From the NCBI GenBank assembly GCA_036397455.1, contig DASWIX010000058.1, positions 59,418-123,417 on the forward strand: a stretch of DNA of 64,000 bases, written 5' to 3'. This DNA is from JADFNB01 sp036397455. Its GTDB lineage: Bacteria; Gemmatimonadota; Gemmatimonadetes; Gemmatimonadales; GWC2-71-9. This document shows, one piece after another, positions 41,583-49,921 of the stretch. Each line of letters starts with the position of its first letter. The stretch's first letter is position 1. A model generated the notes under the pieces. The model searched no databases. It saw nothing but the letters and a program-made list of their open reading frames with translations, and was not told where the DNA came from. A program made the position numbers and the translations under genes.

Positions 41583-44572
41583 CACAAGCCCAGCCGGAGC
41601 CCGAATCGTACATACCGTCCGGTTGAGCGAGACCGGAGTTCCCGGCCGAACCCGGGATTGACCGCTACCGGGACGGTCGTGACGCCGGTCGTGGGATCGA
41701 CCGTCAGCGGCGCCGCCGGATCCAGTCGGTACAACGCGGCATCCCGCATTGCGCCATCCGGTTCCAGCACGGCGATGGCGTCGACGATGAGGTCCGCTCG
41801 AAAATGCCCACGCGAGCGTAAGCCGATGCTCAACCGCAGGTCGAGCCGCTGCTGCGACGGGCCGCGACAGGAGTTCCGGCGGGCGAACTGCTGGGCCTGC
41901 GCCGCGACGCACGGCCATTGGTCGAAGACCGTGCTCATCCCGGCGGCCGCCGAATTGACGAACGCGGGATCATTGACCGAGGAACCGTCGCCGTTCGCGT
42001 CGACGCCGGCCGGAAACCCCGGAGTGAACGGATAGCCCGATCGAATGCGGTACAAGCCTGCCAGCCGGGCGCCCAGGGGCAACGGGATCTCCGCCGCCAG
42101 GACGAAGTCATGCGGCACATCGAAGCTCGACACGCCGTCGGCCCAATCCTCGGCGCCGAGACTGTCGGGGAACGGTGTCAGCTGTGAGAGCGGTGTACTG
42201 CCCGGCCCAACGAGCCAATTGTCCGTCGTTTGGGAGTACGTGTAGGCCATGCTCAGTCCCACGCCTCCCAATGCTCCGTCGATCGCGGCGGTGAATCCCC
42301 AATAGTCCGAGTATCCGTCCGGATCGATCACCGTGACGAAGTCGAACTCGTCAAACCGGCGGTTCGATCCGGGGGCTGCCGAGAGCATCCCGCCCGACTT
42401 GACCAGCGTTCCGTAGAGGACGCGCCCGTCCTGGTCGGTGCTCGCCGCTCCCGACAGCAGGTTCAGATCGTGGCGCCTCCCGAGGAAGTCCGTGTGTCGG
42501 TAGGCGCCGACAAGGTGCAATGCGGCGTGCGCACCCAGCGACCGCGTGATGCCGAGGCTCCCGCGTGACGATCGCGGTGCCTCATGATCGGGACCGAGCA
42601 GCGTGACGAGCGGGCCGGTGATCGGCGCCGTCGCGGAATCGGGAACGGTCGGCCACGAGCCGACCGATCCGGCGGCTCGACGCATCTGAATCGCGCCGTC
42701 GTGCGTCAGTGCTTCGGAGAGGGCCGCGGGATCGACCCGCCCGTAGTAGCGGCCGCCCTGCACGCGCACGATCCAGCTGTTCCGGTTCCCGACGTCCCAT
42801 GTGATGCCCGCGCGCGGGCTCAGCTTGTTGCGCTTGTCGCTGACGTCGTTGTTGGCGATGCCCGTCAGCGTGAGCCACCGGTTGACGAGCGCGATCTTGT
42901 CGATCGGGAGCGTCTCGCGGTCGTACCGCAGTCCCATCGTGAGCCGCAGTCCCGGGCCGGCACGCCACGTGTCCTGCAAGAACACGCCGAGCTGAGCCGA
43001 CGAATGCGGCGACCGTGTGGCGCCGCCAACGGACTGGTAGAACGTGCCGTCGAGATTGGCGAACGCCACCGGATCACCGAACGCGAGAACGCCATCCCGT
43101 GCCCACCCCTGCGTATCGTCCGCGCGCAGCACGTCGACGGCACCGCCGATCTTCAGGATGTGGGCACCGACCGTGAAGTACACGACTTCCTGTCCCCAGA
43201 ACTGCGAACGCCGCACGGTCGCGGGCAGCTGCGGGTCCATCCCGAAGCTGGTGCCGCTCGAGACGACCAACGTCGTCGGGATCCGGTTGCCGCGGAACGC
43301 GAGGTTGCTGCGATCGACCCCGATGCGTAGTTCACTGTGTACGCCGTCGAGCAGTTGCGAGGTGAGTGACAAACCGGCGGATACGGTCAAGCCATCACTG
43401 TCAATGCCCAGGCTCCGCGCTCGGCCGAGGCCGAGGTCGGGATCCACCGACGTGAACTTCGCCGCGCCGGCATGAACCGACAGGCGTTGGGTACCGGCAA
43501 TCTGCCAATCGAACCGGCCGAACGCGCTGCCCGACGTCGTTTCCGTTCGTTGCGCCCGCGTATACCCGTCGAGTCCTACGGCGAAGGAATCAGCGGCGAA
43601 CCCGATGATGCGCCCGTTCGCCCCGGACCCGGTAAGCGCGGCCTCCATCGGCCGCTGGATATGCGCGCCCTCCACCGAAAGCGCGAAGTGCGCGGTATCG
43701 CGGATGATCGGACCGGCGAACCGCGCGCCGCCGCGAATGCTCGACAGCGAGCGTGCGCTCGCGTTGAAGAAATCCGATGAGGTGACGGCATCCCCCGTCC
43801 AGTCTCCGAAAACGTCCAGCCGGAAATCGCGCGATCCGCGCCGCCCATAGCCCACGAGGGCCGCCCCGGCCGCCCCAGACCACTCGACGTCCACGGCGTT
43901 CGTCATGACCTCGACAGCGTTGAACGCGCTGCGCGGCAAGACACCGATCTGCGACGTGATCGGCGTCGGTCCGGGATAGCCCGCCCGATCGTGCGGGACA
44001 CCGTCGATCCACGTGCGACTGAATCCGAGCGGTAGACCCTCCAACACCGCTTCGTCCGTCGCGGTCGCGATCCTCAGCAACTCGCCGACACCGCGGTCGA
44101 CATCGGGCAAACCGTCGCGCGTGACCTGCGGGAAGCCTCGTGAGACGCCGGCGCGGGTTCCCGTGGTCGTCGCACCCGGCATCACCACGGTGTCGATGCG
44201 CGTCACCGGGGGCGGGACGGGCAGAATCGCGATGCCGACGGATAGGTCCGAGCCAGGGGAGACCCACACGTTCGTAAGCAACTTCGGCCGATACCCGATC
44301 CGCTCGACGCGAATCGCGTATTCACCCGCGGGAAGCAGCGTGAACGCGAACGCCCCGCCGCGACCGGTCATCGCCTCCCGCGTTGTCCCGGTCGCCGCGT
44401 CCGACACGAGTACGAGGGCATCGGACACCCCCCGACCGTCCGGATCGACGACGTTCCCCGAGACGCCCCCGCTGGTCAAGCTCTGGCCCGAAACGGGGCG
44501 AGCCACGGCCAGCGCGACGGTCACGAACGCCGCCCAGCGAAGGGATCGGCCCAGGGGCGCGGTCGTGATCAA
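41582..44572 (-). CDS. TonB-dependent-receptor-type outer-membrane beta-barrel
   Basis: A 996-residue outer-membrane protein: signal peptide (LRWAAFVTVALAVARPVSGQ), a carboxypeptidase-regulatory-like domain at about 32-115 (GGVSGNVVDPDGRGVSDALVLVSDAATG...PAGEYAIRVERIGYRPKLL), a plug (TRDGLPDVDRGVGELLRIATATDEAVLEGLPLGFSRTWIDGVPHDRAGYPGPTPITSQIGVLPRSAFNAVEVMTNAVDVEWSG), then a large barrel of amphipathic strands ending YVRFGLRLGL. The start is TTG 44572 with GGAG upstream. In this operon with a lipoprotein, a deacetylase and a flippase it could pass polymer or oligomer through the outer membrane, or import a related glycan. Direction cannot be told from sequence. Confidence 0.88.
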   Translation of the reverse strand: MITTAPLGRSLRWAAFVTVALAVARPVSGQSLTSGGVSGNVVDPDGRGVSDALVLVSDAATGTTREAMTGRGGAFAFTLLPAGEYAIRVERIGYRPKLLTNVWVSPGSDLSVGIAILPVPPPVTRIDTVVMPGATTTGTRAGVSRGFPQVTRDGLPDVDRGVGELLRIATATDEAVLEGLPLGFSRTWIDGVPHDRAGYPGPTPITSQIGVLPRSAFNAVEVMTNAVDVEWSGAAGAALVGYGRRGSRDFRLDVFGDWTGDAVTSSDFFNASARSLSSIRGGARFAGPIIRDTAHFALSVEGAHIQRPMEAALTGSGANGRIIGFAADSFAVGLDGYTRAQRTETTSGSAFGRFDWQIAGTQRLSVHAGAAKFTSVDPDLGLGRARSLGIDSDGLTVSAGLSLTSQLLDGVHSELRIGVDRSNLAFRGNRIPTTLVVSSGTSFGMDPQLPATVRRSQFWGQEVVYFTVGAHILKIGGAVDVLRADDTQGWARDGVLAFGDPVAFANLDGTFYQSVGGATRSPHSSAQLGVFLQDTWRAGPGLRLTMGLRYDRETLPIDKIALVNRWLTLTGIANNDVSDKRNKLSPRAGITWDVGNRNSWIVRVQGGRYYGRVDPAALSEALTHDGAIQMRRAAGSVGSWPTVPDSATAPITGPLVTLLGPDHEAPRSSRGSLGITRSLGAHAALHLVGAYRHTDFLGRRHDLNLLSGAASTDQDGRVLYGTLVKSGGMLSAAPGSNRRFDEFDFVTVIDPDGYSDYWGFTAAIDGALGGVGLSMAYTYSQTTDNWLVGPGSTPLSQLTPFPDSLGAEDWADGVSSFDVPHDFVLAAEIPLPLGARLAGLYRIRSGYPFTPGFPAGVDANGDGSSVNDPAFVNSAAAGMSTVFDQWPCVAAQAQQFARRNSCRGPSQQRLDLRLSIGLRSRGHFRADLIVDAIAVLEPDGAMRDAALYRLDPAAPLTVDPTTGVTTVPVAVNPGFGRELRSRSTGRYVRFGLRLGL

Positions 44573-44644
44573 GTGTGCGGATCGCTCCGAACTGAAGGGA
44601 ATACCACTGTGTGGACGGTGCGGGGATATAGCAGGTATTGTGCC

Positions 44645-44709
44645 GTGACGCAAACCTCTGGACGGTGCAGTGTTGCCCCGATCCGATGCGTCACGACCGC
44701 TGTGACGCA
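44645..44709. promoter_or_regulatory. Operator-like cluster of GTGACGCA half-sites
   Basis: GTGACGCA occurs at 44645-44652 and again in a perfect inverted pair TGCGTCAC (44687-44694) / GTGACGCA (44702-44709) with a 7-bp spacer. The cluster lies 73-137 bp upstream of the TonB-type barrel start. It is unrelated to the TGTTGC palindrome and suggests a second regulator. Confidence 0.55.
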
Positions 44710-44941
44710 CTGGCGATTCACCGATCGAACTCGGCTGTCTTCGCGCCGCGGCGTGCTGTCCCGGCAGTCGCCGCCGGTGCCCCCCTTGCACCGCCTCACG
44801 ACGCTTTCGACAACCGAAAGCCCGCAGGGACCACCGTTTTGCGCAAAGCCTCCAGTCGGCCGCTATGCAATGTCGGTGCAGGCGGCGGCATACGCCCTTG
44901 TGGACGGTCGAAATGGCCCGAATTCCGAGGAATCTCCTCGA

Positions 44942-44959
44942 TGTTGCGGCGGTGCAACA
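44942..44959. promoter_or_regulatory. Palindromic enhancer-like box 6 (TGTTGC-GGCGGT-GCAACA)
   Basis: Perfect palindrome. The rightward -24/-12 element of the NRPS operon begins 118 bp downstream, nearly the same spacing as box 3 to its promoter (116 bp) and box 4 to the amidotransferase promoter (113 bp). Confidence 0.75.
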
Positions 44960-45076
44960 GGTGCCGGGGGCGCGGCGAGCCGTGACCACCATTCCATGCC
45001 CGGATGGCACCCTAAATTCAATCATTGCGGTCGGTTAACCTCCACTCACCTCCACCGAGGTCCCGTGGCTGCGAAG

Positions 45077-45092
45077 GGCGCAATACTTGCAC
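45077..45092 (+). promoter_or_regulatory. Sigma-54 promoter of the NRPS-PKS operon
   Basis: GGGCGCA-ATAC-TTGCA: GG and GC in register, -12 perfect, -24 matching at four of seven positions. It lies 77-125 bp before the two possible start codons. Confidence 0.65.
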
Positions 45093-45216
45093 CCCGGAGG
45101 GCCGTTGACGCCAAAACCCACCGTATTCCACACCACAATGGTGCCGGGTCGTTGAGGCATAACACATTGTGAAGCAGTCGTTTACGTTTGTGACATCAAC
45201 CTCTTCGGAAGCGGCG

Positions 45217-48200
45217 ATGACGAAGCAACGGACGCTTGACTGCGCTCTCATCGGGAACGAGTCACTGGTCGTGCAGTGTGCCGAGATCTTGCTCGAGCGC
45301 GGGCATACGATCGCGGCGGTTGCCTCGGGCAACCGGGCCATAGCCACGTGGGCCGGCTCGAAGGCGATTCCACTGTTGCAGCGGGCTGAAGATCTCCCCG
45401 CCGCGCTGCCAAACGGCGTCGACTACCTGTTCAGCATCGCGAACCTCGCCATCGTACGGGCCGACGTGTTGCGGGTTGCCCGCGCGGGAGCGCTGAACTT
45501 CCACGACGGTCCGTTGCCCGAGTACGCCGGCCTGAATACGCCGGCCTGGGGACTCATCAAAGGGCTGTCCGAATGGGGGATCACCTGGCATTACATGACC
45601 CACTCCGTCGATGCCGGTGATATCCTCCGCAAGGAGACCTTCCCCCTCGGCCCCGACGAAACGTCACTGACCCTGAATACGAAGTGCTATGACGCGGCCA
45701 TTCGCTCGTTTCGGGATGTGGTGGACGGCTTGGCTGGTGGACGGACCGACGGCGAGCACCAGGATACCTCAACCACCGAGTACTTCTCGAAACATCAGCG
45801 GCCCGTGGCGGCCTGCGGGTTGCCGTGGAGTGACGGCGCGGCTTCGGTTTCGGCGCTCGCGCGCGCGCTCGATTTTGGCCCGTACACCAACCCACTCGGC
45901 CTGCCGAAGCTCTATGCGAACGGGGATGTTGCCCTGGCCCGGACGATCGAGGTCACTGACGCCACTTCCTGCGAGGCGCCGGGCACCATCACCGCCCGCA
46001 ACGACGATAGCCTCACGGTTGCCACCAGTTCCACCGACGTGACCCTGCGCGACCTCGCGACCATCGATGGCGTACCGCTCAGCGCGGCGGACTTCGTCAA
46101 TCGCTTCGCTCTCGACGTGGGCGATCGACTGACGGAGCCCGAAGGGGAAGAACTCGAATCGCTCAACGCGCTGAGCGAACGCGCGAGCCGCGGCGAGGCC
46201 CACTGGCAGCGCCGCATGACCGATCTGGAACCGGCGGAGATTCCCTACGCCGACCACGCACCCGATGGCGAAGGGCAACGTGCCACGCTGACAGTGCCGC
46301 TCGCGCCGATGACGTCGCGCGCCCTTGCCAAGGCCGCACCCGACCTCGAGCCCGCGGAAGCGGTGCTCGCGGCGTTCGCGGCCTATCTGGGACGGGCAAG
46401 CGGCAAGACCGCTTTCGACCTCGCGATCAGGAGCGGGATCGACGGGCGATCGGCGGCGGTCTTCGCGGCCTGGGTGCCGCTCCGCGTCGAGGTCGATCCG
46501 GCGGCCGGTTTTTCGGCTCTGGCCGGTGGCGTCGCCACCGCCCTCGCGGCCGCGCGCAAGCACGGCACGTTTACGCGTGATCTGGCCGCCCGTCATCCGG
46601 AGCTCTCCCGGCTCGTCGGTCGCGAGCCCGAACGGCTCTTGCCGGTATCGGTTGCGATCACGGACGACGCAGCTGCACCGGGCGCCGCCGTGCTCTCGGT
46701 GCGGATCACAACCAGCGGCTCGGCCACCGAATGGACATACGATCCGCGCGCGTTGACACCGCAGGCGGTCGAGGCGATGCGGCGGCAGTTCGACCTCTTT
46801 GCGTCGACCGTCGCGACACAACCGGATCTCCCGGTCGGCACGATCTCCCTTCTTACCGAAGACGAGTTGCGCCTCGTCCTCGAGGAATGGAACGACACCG
46901 ATGTGGCCGTGACGCCCGCGTGCGTTCACGACCTGATCGAGCAGCAGGTGGCCCGAACACCGGCGGCGACGGCGCTCGTGTGCGACGGGCAGTCGCTCAG
47001 CTATGGCGCCCTTAACGCGCGTGCCAACCAACTCGCGCGGCATCTGCAGAGTCTCGGCGTTGGTCGCGAAACGCTCGTTGGCGTGTGTGTCGAGCGTTCG
47101 CTCGACATGGTCGTTTCGACCCTCGCAATCCATAAGGCGGGCGGGGCGTACGTACCGATCGACCCGACATATCCGCGCGACCGTATCGCGCTCATGATCG
47201 AGGACAGTCAGGTCGCCGTGCTGATCACGCAGGATCGGCTGGCCGGGTCGTTGCCCGCCACCGCGGCCGCGATGGTCCGCGTCGACGTCGAATGGCCGGC
47301 CATCGGTGCGCTCGACTCGAGCAACCTCGACGCCTCCGTCAAGCCGACGCAACTGGCCTACGTGATCTATACCTCCGGCTCCACCGGCCGCCCGAAAGGC
47401 GTGATGGTCGAGCACCGGAATGTGGCGAACTTCTTCGCGGGCATGGACGAGCGGGTGCCGCACGCCGCGGGGAACGTCTGGCTGGCGGTGACCAGCCTGT
47501 CCTTCGACATCTCCGTACTTGAACTGTGCTGGACGCTCGCCCGCGGATTCACGGTCGTCATCTACGTTGACCGCGAGCGCACGCTTACAGCCGTCGCCGA
47601 GCCGACCGTGCGTCCCGACCTCGGGTTCGGGTTGTTCTACTTCGCGAGCGACGAAGGCGGTCAGGGCGCCGACAAGTACCGCATTCTCATCGAGGGAGCC
47701 AAGTTCGCCGACGCACATGGATTCACGGCGGTCTGGACCCCGGAGCGGCACTTCCACGCGTTTGGCGGGTTGTTCCCGAACCCCGCCGTCACGGGCGGCG
47801 CGATCGCCACGATCACCGATCGGGTTGCCATCCGTGCCGGCAGCGTGGTCTTGCCGCTGAACAGCCCGATCCGGGTCGCCGAAGATTGGGCACTCGTCGA
47901 CAATCTGTCGAACGGCCGTGTGGGTATCGCCATGGCGTCCGGTTGGCACCCCAACGATTTCGTGCTGATGCCGGCCAATTTCGACAATCGGCGCGACGTG
48001 ATGTTCGAGGGGATCGAGACGGTCCGGCGGTTATGGCGGGGTGAAGCCGTGGGCTTCCCGAATTCCAAGGGCGAGCCGGTGGAGGTGCGGACGTTCCCCC
48101 GCCCCGTCCAGGATGAGCTCCCGATCTGGGTCACCATCGCCGGCAGTCCGGACACGTATCGCCGGGCGGGTGAGGCCGGGACACACGTTCTCACCCACAT

Positions 48201-49890
48201 GCTCGGCCAGAACATCGCCGACCTGCGTGACAACCTGAAGGTATATCGCGAAGCCTGGAGCAAGGCGGGCCATCCCGGGCAGGGCAAGGTCGCTCTCATG
48301 CTCCACACCTTCGTCGGCGAGAACGATGCCGACGTGCGCGAGATCGTGCGCGGACCGATGAAGGCCTATCTGCGGAGTGCCGCCGGGCTGCTGCGCGGCT
48401 ACGCCGGCGCCTGGTCGGCCTACCGCAAGCGCGTGCAAAGCGGTGTCGAGGCCAAAGGCGACGAGTTTGACAACCTGTCGCCGGAAGATCTCGAGGCGCT
48501 GCTCGAGTTCGCGTTCCAACGCTACTACGAGACCAGCGGGCTGTTCGGCACGCCTGAACGCTGTCTGGAGATGCTGGCCACGGTGAGCGAAATGGGCATC
48601 GACGAGTTGGCCTGCCTCGTCGACTTCGGCGTGGATCCGGAACGCGTCTTGAAGCATCTGTATCACCTGAACCGTCTCCGCGAACGGGTGGCGGCGCAGC
48701 CCGCCCCTGGACACAGCGGGACATCCATCGACCAGCTCGTGACGCGTCACGGCGTCACGCATATGCAGTGCACGCCATCCATGGCCCGCATGCTCACGAT
48801 GTCCCAGGAAGGTCGAGCCGCGCTCGAGCACGTCGGCCACTTGTTGATCGGGGGTGAAGCGTTCCCGGTGGAATTGGCCGCGGAACTGCGCACGGTCACC
48901 AACGCCGACATCGTGAACATGTACGGCCCGACGGAGACAACGATCTGGTCGTCGACCCATCGGGTGAACGGAGACGAACACAGCATTCCGATCGGCCGGC
49001 CGATCGCGAACACGGAGTTCTACGTGCTCGACCGGCGACTCCAGCCTACGGCATTGGGGGTGCCGGGCGAACTGTTCATCGGCGGCGCGGGTGTCGTTCG
49101 CGGGTATCTGAACCGGCCCGAACTGACGACGGAACGCTTTATCGACCACCCGTTCAAGGACGGCGGGACGCGGCTCTACCGTACCGGAGACCTCGTCCGC
49201 TATCGCGCCGACGGCAACGTCGAGTTTCTCGGTCGCACCGACCATCAGGTGAAGATTCGCGGCTACCGGATCGAGTTGGGGGAGATCGAGTCGACGCTCC
49301 GGCGACACGAGACGGTTCGCGAAGCAGTGGCGGTGGTCCATGAGGACGTCACCGGAGATCGCCGCATCGTCGCGTATACGGTGGCCCACGGCCCGGTCGG
49401 CGTGGACTCTGCCGCGCTGCGCGACCACCTAAAGCGGCACGTGCCCGAGTACATGATTCCGGCGACCTTCGTCGCGCTCGACGCCTTCCCGCTGACCCCG
49501 AACGGCAAGATCGATCGCAACGCGCTCCCCGCGCCCGACCAGGTGCAGCGAGTACGGCAGGTGGAGTTCCTCCCGCCGGGCAATGTACTGGAAGAGACGA
49601 TCGCGGGCATTTGGCAGGATGTGTTGAACCTCTCGGCCATCGGCACCCAGGATAACTTCTTCGACCTGGGCGGTCACTCGCTTATGGCCGTTCAGGTACA
49701 GTCGCGCCTGCGCGATGCCACCAAGCGTGATATTTCGGTGACGGAGATATTCCAATACCCGACGATCCGTACGCTCGCCGAGCACCTGGCCGCCGAAGGC
49801 GGCAATGGGGCCGCCGTGCTGGCCAGCGTCGATCGGGCGGCGGCGCGCAAGGAGTCAATGGCTCGGCGACGGGAACGCCGGCGTCGCTAA
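45217..49890 (+). CDS. NRPS initiation module: formyltransferase - half condensation - adenylation (Gly-type) with inserted luciferase-like monooxygenase - PCP
   Basis: A 1557-residue enzyme (numbering from ATG 45217; GTG 45169 is an alternative). Residues 8-195 are a formyltransferase-like domain with N94, H96 (LNFHDGPLPEYAG) and D132 (SVDAGDIL). Residues about 320-555 match only the C-terminal half of a condensation domain; no HHxxxDG is present. The adenylation domain starts near 570 (A3 YTSGSTGRPKG), is interrupted after A4 by a luciferase-like flavin monooxygenase (about 801-1160), and resumes to A10 (NGKIDR). Specificity residues D764, I765, L768, Q1184, L1210, G1212, M1235, I1243, W1244, K1431 read DILQLGMIWK, one change from the glycine code DILQLGLIWK. 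The PCP serine is S1488. A monooxygenase in the same A4-A5 site is known in myxothiazol MtaG. Confidence 0.9.
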   Translation: MTKQRTLDCALIGNESLVVQCAEILLERGHTIAAVASGNRAIATWAGSKAIPLLQRAEDLPAALPNGVDYLFSIANLAIVRADVLRVARAGALNFHDGPLPEYAGLNTPAWGLIKGLSEWGITWHYMTHSVDAGDILRKETFPLGPDETSLTLNTKCYDAAIRSFRDVVDGLAGGRTDGEHQDTSTTEYFSKHQRPVAACGLPWSDGAASVSALARALDFGPYTNPLGLPKLYANGDVALARTIEVTDATSCEAPGTITARNDDSLTVATSSTDVTLRDLATIDGVPLSAADFVNRFALDVGDRLTEPEGEELESLNALSERASRGEAHWQRRMTDLEPAEIPYADHAPDGEGQRATLTVPLAPMTSRALAKAAPDLEPAEAVLAAFAAYLGRASGKTAFDLAIRSGIDGRSAAVFAAWVPLRVEVDPAAGFSALAGGVATALAAARKHGTFTRDLAARHPELSRLVGREPERLLPVSVAITDDAAAPGAAVLSVRITTSGSATEWTYDPRALTPQAVEAMRRQFDLFASTVATQPDLPVGTISLLTEDELRLVLEEWNDTDVAVTPACVHDLIEQQVARTPAATALVCDGQSLSYGALNARANQLARHLQSLGVGRETLVGVCVERSLDMVVSTLAIHKAGGAYVPIDPTYPRDRIALMIEDSQVAVLITQDRLAGSLPATAAAMVRVDVEWPAIGALDSSNLDASVKPTQLAYVIYTSGSTGRPKGVMVEHRNVANFFAGMDERVPHAAGNVWLAVTSLSFDISVLELCWTLARGFTVVIYVDRERTLTAVAEPTVRPDLGFGLFYFASDEGGQGADKYRILIEGAKFADAHGFTAVWTPERHFHAFGGLFPNPAVTGGAIATITDRVAIRAGSVVLPLNSPIRVAEDWALVDNLSNGRVGIAMASGWHPNDFVLMPANFDNRRDVMFEGIETVRRLWRGEAVGFPNSKGEPVEVRTFPRPVQDELPIWVTIAGSPDTYRRAGEAGTHVLTHMLGQNIADLRDNLKVYREAWSKAGHPGQGKVALMLHTFVGENDADVREIVRGPMKAYLRSAAGLLRGYAGAWSAYRKRVQSGVEAKGDEFDNLSPEDLEALLEFAFQRYYETSGLFGTPERCLEMLATVSEMGIDELACLVDFGVDPERVLKHLYHLNRLRERVAAQPAPGHSGTSIDQLVTRHGVTHMQCTPSMARMLTMSQEGRAALEHVGHLLIGGEAFPVELAAELRTVTNADIVNMYGPTETTIWSSTHRVNGDEHSIPIGRPIANTEFYVLDRRLQPTALGVPGELFIGGAGVVRGYLNRPELTTERFIDHPFKDGGTRLYRTGDLVRYRADGNVEFLGRTDHQVKIRGYRIELGEIESTLRRHETVREAVAVVHEDVTGDRRIVAYTVAHGPVGVDSAALRDHLKRHVPEYMIPATFVALDAFPLTPNGKIDRNALPAPDQVQRVRQVEFLPPGNVLEETIAGIWQDVLNLSAIGTQDNFFDLGGHSLMAVQVQSRLRDATKRDISVTEIFQYPTIRTLAEHLAAEGGNGAAVLASVDRAAARKESMARRRERRRR

Positions 49891-49921
49891 CACCCATGGA
49901 GAAACTAAAGGTCGAGCGTTC

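Larger units (their letters stand above)
44573..45216. other. Long divergent intergenic region between the TonB-type barrel and NRPS genes
   Basis: About 640 bp without a credible protein gene. It holds three GTGACGCA half-sites (44645-44709), a perfect TGTTGC-N6-GCAACA box (44942-44959) and a rightward -24/-12 element (45077-45092). It also has a leader inverted repeat CACAATG/CATTGTG (45134-45140 and 45165-45171). A leftward TG-variant -24/-12-like sequence at 44866-44881 is too weak to call. Confidence 0.65.

Noticed and set aside
44866..44881. Leftward -24/-12-like sequence before the TonB-type barrel gene (CTGCACC-GACA-TTGCA)
   Set aside because: The GG of the -24 is missing and it would leave a leader of almost 300 nt. 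Box 6 is 61 bp away, so it is not excluded, but the evidence is poor.
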